Assembly: GCA_013368375.1 (NCBI GenBank)
Contig: JAACJP010000013.1
Span: 372,001-436,000, forward strand
Source: Tricholomella constricta
Taxonomy: Eukaryota; Basidiomycota; Agaricomycetes; Agaricales; Lyophyllaceae
Length of the DNA stretch: 64,000 bases
Direction of reading: 5' to 3'
Notes under the pieces: generated by a model
Told to the model about the DNA's origin: nothing
Database searches by the model: none
The model's input: only the letters and a program-made list of their open reading frames with translations
Shown here: positions 57,026-64,000 of the stretch, one piece after another
Layout of the letters: each line of letters starts with the position of its first letter
Numbering within the stretch: the stretch's first letter is position 1
Made by a program: the position numbers and the translations under genes

Positions 57026-59200
57026 ATGAAGCGTGGTGCAGAGAGATACCTCAACAAAGACAATGCTGATGACGATGAAGTCGAGGTATATTGCTACACG
57101 TCGATCGCCATTATCTGCGCTAACTCCTTGTCCAGGACGCCCCGACTGAGGAATTTCGGATGGCAGACGACACTGTTCTCGCCTCTCGACCGTTTGTTAC
57201 TGCAATTTCCTACGTTTTCTTCAACTAAATCCTGGAATCTATCAGGATGCGCAGACTTCCAAAGCGTTCGCTGGCTGGAAACAATGCACCTGCAGCCCCA
57301 ATATCAGAGGTGTGTGTCGATCCTACGTCTTTAGACTTCCGTCAAACATCCATACATACACACAGGCATCCTCTGCTCCCGCCCCCAAATTCACTGGCTT
57401 CTCGGGATTTGAATATCCCTCCAGTTCGACTCCACCGCTATCCGGTACGACCTCACAGCCCTCCTTCTCCAAGCCTGCGTCTAGCGCCCCAACAGTGGCA
57501 CCCACCGCGTCCAATACCGCAAAAACGTTTGCATCCTTTCTCAATCCACCCTCATCCAAGCCGGAACCGATTCCATCACAGCCTGCATCGCATGTCGCAC
57601 CACCATCCAGTGAGGCAACTGATGTGGATGACCCGACCCTATTAAAGTATTACACTTCTCTCCGTGGTCTGAACGTCTCATTCCTCGATGCTCTGTCAAA
57701 AGCTACCGAGGAGGATCCCTTTGCGGACATTTCAGACCTTCTTGATCGGTACAAGAGTCTGCGCTTGAACGTCCAGAAAGAATTTGACGAGAAGTCTAAA
57801 ACGACCTCTGAACCAGTAGTGGCGGCTCCTAAGCCTACTTCTATGCCAGCACCACCCATATCATTCGCCGGTTTCGGCAAACCAAGTCCTTCGACTGGAA
57901 GTAATGGTGGAGGTTTTCAACCCAAACTCACATCGTCTTCCTCGACACCAGCATCTGGGTTTTCTTTCAAGCCCAGTACATCTTCTACCTCGACCTCGAC
58001 GTCTGCATTTTCCTTTGCCGCACCTCCCACAGTCCAGTCGAGTACATCTACCAAACCCTTTGCTCTGACCCCAGGATCTGGTTCTCCTTCGCCATTTAGT
58101 GGATCTGCATCCAATAGCCCTAGCCCATTTGGAGCAACAGACAAAAGCTCATCATCGCCATCGCCGTTCTCTTTTGGTGGTCCTCCTGTGCCTAGTGCGA
58201 CTAACACTAACACAGAGAAAAGCGCTCTATCCTCAAGCCCATTCGGCTCTGGCACTCCGTCTGGGTCGAGCACTACTGGATCCGCCTTCGGCACGACCGA
58301 GAAAAGCGCATCATCATCGGCATCTTTTACCTTTGGCATGCCCTCAGCATCGAACACCAGCACCAGCGCCTTCGGCATCCCAGGATCCTCTTCTGGCAGC
58401 AATGTTTTCGGTTCAGACAAACCCTCATTCTCTACATCCCCGCCAACAGCGGCGAAAACCCCAACGTTTGGCGGTTTTGGAGGTTTTGGTAAGCCTGGAG
58501 GCGGAAGTATTGGGAACCCTGTCGGTTTTGGCTTCGGGAGCCCACCAAAGACGCCTGGTGGCGAGGTGGGCGTCAATGGCGGTTCTTCTTCGTCGGAGGC
58601 TGCAGGCGAGAAGAGCAACGAGGAAGTCACTGCGGAAAGTCAAGAAGATGGCAAAGCTGACAAAGTACCAACCTTTGGTATGAATACCAAAAGCCCGCAT
58701 GACGAGGAGGGTGAAGGTGAAGAACTGGAGGAAACAATGCATTCTGTAAAATTGAAAGCATTCCGATTGCGCAAGGCAGCTGAGTCGGGAGGCGCCGCCT
58801 GGCTAGAACTGGGTTTCGGTACGTTTAATGCCCTGGCTTTCGGTTCTGTATCATAATCGACACGGGTGACTACAGGTGTTCTACGTCTCAAGAAACACAG
58901 AGAAACGGAGGCGCGGAGAGTTCTTCTCCGTAATAGCAGCACGGGGAAAATCAACCTTGTACGTACCAGTTTTCTCCCTACGCACGCCTAATAGTCTGAT
59001 TTCGACCCCTTCAGAATTTCAACCTGTATTCGGGCCTGAAGGCTACCCAAACCAAGAAAACCCTTACATTTATCGGTCATGACGAAACAGGAGCTTCACA
59101 GACGTATAGCGTGCGGCTCCAGAACGAAGACCAGGCAAAAACTCTCAAAGAGGCGCTCGATAGGGAGATTGCTTTTGTTAAGGCCAAATCAGAGGATTAG
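57026..59200 (+). CDS. NUP2: FG nucleoporin Nup2/Nup50 with RanBP1 domain
   Basis: The N-terminus MKRGAERYLNKDNADDDEVE, then DAPTEEFRMADDTVLASRPM and RRLPKRSLAGNN, is the Nup50-type importin-alpha-binding module. A short helical block (DDPTLLKYYTSLRGLNVSFL) precedes a Ser/Thr-rich FG region with scattered FG and FxFG-type repeats (PFSFGG, SAFGTT, FTFGMP, GFGGFGKPGG) from about 57860 to 58560. The C-terminus is a Ran-binding domain: HSVKLKAFRLRKAAESGGAA, VLRLKKHKETEARRVLLRNS, STGKINL, TLTFIGHDETGASQTYSVRL, ending AFVKAKSED. It acts in release of importin-alpha cargo at the nuclear basket. Convergent with the TBC gene (190 bp between stops). Confidence 0.9.
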
Positions 59201-59390
59201 CGGCCTCATGTGCTTGACTTGGAATAATATCCCTTCCCATCCGCATTTGCGTAAATCCGTTAATCAAACCCATGGTCCCTTGTACAATTCCTTTGTCCTT
59301 TTGGATAAGCTTAACTCCTCCCGTCCAGTCCTACATCAAGTACATACGCAGGTAATATAATTTGGGCATTGAAAATCGCTTTTTTCATTT

Positions 59391-61491
59391 TCAACTGAAA
59401 TGGCTTTGCGCATTTTGCCATATTGAATTGAGAACGAAAGCCTCACTCAAGAGCATTTCAATCTCATGGTCGCCCCAGCCTTGCGTGGGGAGGGACTGTA
59501 GGAACATGATGATTCCCTGTATCACGATGTCAACAGCGTATTTTGGACTTGGGATCAAAGGGCGCATACCTGGAAATCCATCTGCCGTAGCTTTTCGCTC
59601 CATCTAACGAGAAAGGCAGAACAAACATAAAGATGGAACTGGGAAAATGCATCGGGGCCTTCCGCCTAAATCTTGGTAAGCCAAGGGTGGTTGTACGGGT
59701 GAGGTGGTACAACGTACCAAGTAGGTATCCCACATTCGGATGGTATTTTGCACACTGATTTCCCGCATCAATAGGCAATTCATCCATCGAAATGCGAATT
59801 GCATAAATTCAACATTCTGCGACTCCAAATGGGCTGATAATGGGACTAAGCGCGACACTTCTGTTAGCCGATGGATGGCGGGTCCTTGGAAAGGTGTACA
59901 CACCATCTATTCGTGCTACCAGATCTGCCATCCGACGTACGCTTCTCTGAATACCGGGTTGCGCGAAAATATAATTGTCTTGAATGCCGTCAAGAAGCCG
60001 TGACAAACACCAAAAGGAATCCGCCTCAATTGCGTTCAGAACATTTTTAGGAAGGAGGGATGGGTCAAAGTTTTCAGGATCCGACTCTACTCCGGTGTCA
60101 GCTAGTGAACATCTCAGAATAATTGCTGCTGCGCACCAATATACGCGGAAAGAAAAACTTGGAAGAACGGGGTGACAAGGTCGTTGATACCCTGGACATA
60201 CCCGCTGGCGGGATGTCGGATAGCCCAAACGTACAAAATCCGTTCCAGGCTCTATCGAACGCGTTAACCATCGCAGTTGCGGGAACTGCGTTAACCCAAG
60301 AATCGTACCCGCTGTGTCGCATTGTGCATCCAGAGCCTAATCCCAGGACGTGTTCGAGGCACGTCAATCTCGATTTGATGCCATATCTGTTGGTCGAGAC
60401 CTTCGCGATCCCGAGCGAAAGCAACCTCAACTAGAGAGAGGTATTCACCTCGTTTTCGTGCGAGAGTTGTTGCACGTAGAGGGGTAGGTAATGGAAGATA
60501 ACCCTATAAACTCTATAAGTTGGAAATTTCGTCGACTTGCGATGGAGGAACGTACGAGGAGAAGTTGCCAGGCCATGGGACGAAGATCCGCTGGTATACC
60601 AGCCCATGCAAGTTTCCGCAGCTCAGCTACGCAGATGAGCACCAGTAAATGCATAGCTGACATCATACACTTACCAATGTTGACGTCCTGGCTTGATAAA
60701 CAGTCCACAAACTTATGCCTCCTGTTCGAGCGTATTGACCGTTCTCTTAAAAGCTTCTCTGACCGTTCACGATGGGCAGGAGTTTCCTTCCCATCTCCAC
60801 CCTGGAGAAGCCGCACAGAAGGCGATGGAGAAGGTTCTGCACGTCGAGCTCGATGTTTGACACCATTAAGGGGGTCTGAAAAGATACAGTGGTCATTAAG
60901 CCAACGTTCTTCCGCTGAGGTGGAAACGACAATACCGTGGACAATTTCATCCACATCGTTTCGTATGATACCTTGGCCATGCTTTGCTTTTATGTGAAGG
61001 GGCAAGGCTGGTGGGGGTGTTTGATCCAACGCAACCACCTCTGATTCTAAATCGCCCAAGATCATGTCGCCTTCCACATCGGCGTCTCCCTGCCCTTCTG
61101 CGCTGCCCTGTTCCGGTGCATCCCCAGCCAATACTCGCCTCCGTTCATTAGATTTCTTGACCAAGGTCCAACCACTCTTGGGCTCTAGTGTCGTTTCTTC
61201 CCGTGGAGGATATGAACTCGGATTCGGAGCGCTCACATGCGTATATGAGAAAGCAAGGGTCGACGAAGACGAATTACTGATGGGCTTGGGGACTGGCCTG
61301 GGGGCCGTGGTAGATGATGAAGCCGATGAACGATTCCAAGATTTGGCGAGAGAAGATGGACGTGGAGATTCTGAATCTGAAGCGCTGTCCCAGGCGTCAT
61401 CTTCGCCCCAGTCACCTGCAGCTCGAGTTCCAAAATGATTTGAAGGGTGAATTCCGATATGGGGCCTTGCTGGGGGCGAGCGGGCAGCCAT
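59391..61491 (-). CDS. GYP1: TBC-domain Rab GTPase-activating protein (Gyp1 / TBC1D22-like)
   Basis: Stimulates GTP hydrolysis on a Rab (Ypt1-type in yeast) at the Golgi. The start at 61491 (MAARSPPARPHIGIHPSNHF) is preferred; in-frame ATG 61584 would add a hydrophobic stretch. A disordered N-terminal third (DWGEDDAWDSASDSESPRP, SGWTLVKKSNERRR) precedes the catalytic domain: ELRKLAWAGIPADLRPMAWQ, QIWHQIEIDVPRTRPG (IxxDxxR arginine finger, about 60390), GYVQGINDL (YxQ glutamine finger, about 60180), DSFWCLSRLLDGIQDNYIFA and HLESQNVEFMQFAFRWMNCL. The end is QGWGDHEIEMLLSEAFVLNS. Both catalytic fingers are present, so it should be active. Confidence 0.92.
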
Positions 61492-62106
61492 GGTAATGAA
61501 TGCACCGAGCTCACTGTGTAGCACAGCGACGACGGTGGTGAGCAGCAGCAGGACCCTGCATGAATGATACGTGGGAATTTCCAACGCAATTATACATAAA
61601 TGAATCGCTAAAAGTTATATCAGAATAACACAGCTAAGTACTGACTGCTCTCATAGGTAGACGCTGGGCGAGTATAGAAGCCTCTGCTCGGTGAGTTATT
61701 CGTGTCCACCTCTATCGCGATTCCGTCTCGTTACTGCTCCAAAGAATGCCAGAAAAGCTTGGCTACAAGAAGCTTGAGGGTGACCATTCGGGCGCCGAGC
61801 TTCTGAGCTCGCTCGTCGGGCCAGGAATGGCGGGATGCGATTCACATCTGGTCATTTTGGGCTCTCAACTTACTTAACCAGCCGGAAGATTTCCTCTTCA
61901 ACATGTCAGTGGCCGGTCAGCATGGAAATCTCGTCGGGCTCAAGTCATATTCCAGCTCCTCAGATTCGTCATCGAGCTGGAGAAACGGCCTGCGTACGTC
62001 TCGTCCTTTTAAATGTTTTATTCTACAGTCTAATAACAAGCCTGACACGGGGTCTTTCTATATCTTAGATGATGTGCAATCATGACGCGCGAAAAGGTTC
62101 ATCGAG

Positions 62107-62334
62107 ATGAAATGTCCCGATCACGGCGTCAACAACTTCAAGACCGTTATACGAAGTAACAACGCGGTTCAAACCATGATCATTTCCGAAGGACTTGTAA
62201 AGTTCCTTTGTTTGGACAGCGCAATGGGACGACTGGGGAGTTTGTATGATGTTTCTTTCAAAGACCCGAATGCAAATCCAGAGCACGCAAAGCTTTTGCT
62301 CAATATTGGGAACTGCCATGATCGATGCCATTGA
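62107..62334 (+). CDS. Possible exon of an unknown gene
   Basis: A 75-codon frame whose composition looks like a real globular protein: VNNFKTVIRSNNAVQTMIIS, EGLVKFLCLDSAMGRLGSLY, DVSFKDPNANPEHAKLLLNI. No family recognised. Neighbouring candidate exons lie at 61746-61980, separated by sequence with GTACGT and TTAG borders, but the phase does not carry a clean reading frame into this segment. Confidence 0.3.
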   Translation: MKCPDHGVNNFKTVIRSNNAVQTMIISEGLVKFLCLDSAMGRLGSLYDVSFKDPNANPEHAKLLLNIGNCHDRCH

Positions 62335-62444
62335 ACGGAGCGATTGTAAGTCTGGATTTTACCTATTTATCCTATAGACCGCGAACTTAGTCCTTATTGC
62401 TAGCCTCACTGACGCGTAATCATCCGAAGACTGTTGTTATGAAC

Positions 62445-62469
62445 ATGATACCTGGTCTAAAGGTATCAT
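62445..62469. repeat. Short perfect inverted repeat (hairpin)
   Basis: ATGATACCT (62445-62453) and AGGTATCAT (62461-62469) form 9-bp arms around a 7-nt spacer. No associated gene is recognised; it may be chance in AT-rich intergenic DNA. Confidence 0.6.
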
Positions 62470-63291
62470 ATCTATACCGCGCGATGGCTTTGGTCCAATC
62501 CAGGTTACTCGGAAAAATAGCAAAGGATGCTCAAACTTTCCGAAGTATTACAGTGTAATAATCGAGTCTGTAATTTCACGTCTTTCTCGCACCACTACGC
62601 GCTTGCGTCTTTCTGCTGCTTTCTCGTCAGTCACAATGAATCGTCTCCCAGGCTCAGGCTGGTACAGCACACATTCTACGAGTGTTCTTCGCTACCACGC
62701 AGCGGAGGTAGATGACCACATGGTAAACAACCTAACCTTCTAGCTTCAATGACTTATCTTTTTTCCCCCTTATGTGATCCAAGGAGGTAACAATGTACCT
62801 GGAAACGCCACACTTAAAATTACTAGACCTTTTACTCTCCATCTCAGGAATAGCTTGACCGCGGTTCGTCCTACGCAGTCACAGAGCGCACAAAAAGGTG
62901 TGCTGCTACTTAGTCTACGGCAGGCGCGAGAGGACATTGCCGCAACAATTGCTTGTCTCCGTGGAACAACCATCGAACATTCGAGTTCTCTTGAAAGCTG
63001 CGAATCAATCTGTGTATCTCTCGAGAGCACATTGATTAGATGCACAGCATCAGCCCAGGCCCCAGGTGGCGTTTGTTTGTCCGGTGGGGTGGAGATCGCC
63101 TCAGCTGGTGCAGTGTGACAACTTCCACTACATGACAGCACACCGCCCAAGTGAGATAGACGCGCACCCGGCGGCGACCGATATCGACTTGCGAAGCTCT
63201 ATTGACCGATTGACGGCCTAGGCTAATGATCAGATTCGCCGCGTACGCTGGCCATGTTCCAAAGAAGGAATCACATGATTATAGAACTACC

Positions 63292-64000
63292 ATGTCTACG
63301 ACTTCATCTTTGGTCGAATTTTCTACTTGTGAGATCTCAGACGCCCTCATCAAACTCGACGTTCCTCATGGCGGTTACATTCCTGACATCTATATGATGT
63401 CCTCTCCAACTTCCCGTCCACGAATCTGTGCCCCAGCCTATACTGTCCGGATGGTCGCGACATCCGATGTCTCTGCCCCTAAATTATCAGCTCACTTTGT
63501 CGATACCGCACCTGCTGGATCTATCATAGTTATTGACGTGCCTGCCCGTTCAGTGCATCTTCCAGCTTAGTCTGACGGTTGCTGATTGAGCATGCAGACA
63601 CTAAAAACGCGGTGTGGGGCGGCCTCATGTCGGCAGGTGCTCAGGCTCGCTCCGCGATCGGAGTCATCATCTCCGGTCGCTGTCGTGATCTTGCCGAGCA
63701 CCAATCACTGGAGTTCCCGGTGTTTGCTCGAGGCCATTCGACGCTCGGACAATCCCCCTTTACTCGGCCATCTGAAATAAATATACCACTTCTCATACGG
63801 CCTCAAGGAAGCATTTCAATTGAGGATCCATTTCCTCCAGTTACAGTCGAGCCAGGTGATTGGATGATAGCAGACAGAAATGGGGTGGTTTGCGTTCCCA
63901 AGGCGCTAGAATTGCAGGTTATCGAGTTGGCTTTGAAGGGAAGGGCAGTTGATGAGCTCTGTATGAGAGATATACAAGGAGGGAAGGGTGTACAGGCATC
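63292..64000 (+). CDS. RraA/DlpA-like protein, possible HMG aldolase (3' end outside window)
   Basis: Start MSTTSSLVEFSTCEISDALI, then KLDVPHGGYIPDI, APAYTVRMV and PAGSIIVIDVPA. After one intron (about 63552-63598) it continues HTKNAVWGGLMSAGAQARSA, IGVIISGRCRDLAEHQSLEF, PVFARGHSTLGQSPF, PVTVEPGDWMIADRNGVVCV and PKALELQVIELALKGRAVDE. The WGGLMSAGAQA...GVIISGRCRD block is the substrate-Mg2+ site of RraA-fold 4-hydroxy-4-methyl-2-oxoglutarate / oxaloacetate lyases. Fungal members are uncharacterised, so the aldolase activity is an inference from family. An in-frame ATG at 63226 would add 22 residues. The frame is open to the window end, with the C-terminal helix probably just beyond. Confidence 0.85.

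Larger units (their letters stand above)
61492..63291. other. 1.8 kb unassigned region with fragmentary coding signal
   Basis: No gene recognised with confidence. Three stretches look protein-like on the plus strand. (1) From 61746: MPEKLGYKKLEGDHSGAELL and, in another frame, SGQEWRDAIHIWSFWALNLL continuing NQPEDFLFNMSVAGQHGNLV (about 61822-61940). (2) 62107-62334: NNFKTVIRSNNAVQTMIISE, then DVSFKDPNANPEHAKLLLNI. (3) 62637-62723: MNRLPGSGWYSTHSTSVLRY then HAAEVDDHM, followed by a GTAAAC donor. They could be exons of one or two lineage-specific genes or decayed remnants. I could not join them with consistent phases. Confidence 0.35.

Noticed and set aside
62770..63150. Minus-strand 126-codon open frame
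   Set aside because: It starts at TTG rather than ATG, has no recognisable domain, and both strands are open here, so coding status is undecidable.
1..64000. CRISPR arrays, bacterial operons, rRNA or tRNA genes
   Set aside because: No spaced direct repeats, no rRNA-like sequence and no convincing tRNA cloverleaf were seen; the window is eukaryotic nuclear DNA.

Overview
The window is nuclear DNA of a filamentous basidiomycete, most likely a mushroom-forming agaricomycete. The evidence is the dense gene packing on both strands, the 45-65 nt GT-AG introns that split nearly every gene, a secreted AA9 cellulose monooxygenase, the fungus-specific elongation factor EF3, and several membrane proteins of types I associate with basidiomycetes. 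Coordinates given for spliced genes are outer CDS limits. The introns were placed by eye from GT-AG borders and protein continuity.

Layout. 1-895: AA9 monooxygenase (-, cut by the window edge). 1581-5807: EF3 (-). 6163-13108: a full-length non-LTR retrotransposon (-) with one 2,295-codon open frame, lying about 350 bp upstream of EF3. 13374-15441: glycerol-3-phosphate acyltransferase (-), divergent from RRP12 (+, 15658-19921). RRP12 converges on the proteasome chaperone PAC2/ADD66 (-, 20011-21002). 21206-22350: ETF alpha subunit (-), divergent from a very large ZNFX1/Hrr1-type helicase with many zinc fingers (+, 22636-31067). 31314-33698: PEX5 (+). About 33990-36876: dihydroxyacid dehydratase ILV3 (+). 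37030-42314: four minus-strand genes (a small membrane protein, Ap4A phosphorylase, a multipass membrane protein, and a single-pass surface protein). 42742-45990: an acidic unknown protein whose C-terminus looks like a HicA fold (+). 46262-48724: a CREG-like secreted protein and a Rec114-like protein (both -). 48899-49873: VanZ-like membrane protein (+). 50046-52296: Mmc1-like mitochondrial protein (-). 52857-56812: Spt23/Mga2-type membrane-tethered transcription factor (+). 57026-59200: Nup2/Nup50 nucleoporin (+). 59391-61491: Gyp1-type TBC Rab-GAP (-). 61492-63291: sequence I could not assign. 63292-64000: RraA-like protein (+, cut by the edge).

Most of this is housekeeping genome, not an island or a biosynthetic cluster. 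Functional themes recur without forming an operon-like unit: ribosome biogenesis and translation (RRP12, EF3), lipid metabolism and its control (GPAT, ETFA, PEX5, Mga2), and mitochondrial functions (ILV3, ETFA, Mmc1-like).

Features most worth attention: the intact retroelement that fuses an ORF1-like RNA-binding part, an endonuclease, a reverse transcriptase and an RNase H in one frame; recurrent microexons of 9-19 nt, one of which carries the helicase Walker A motif; the HicA-like C-terminal domain; and the Rec114-like and Mmc1-like candidates.
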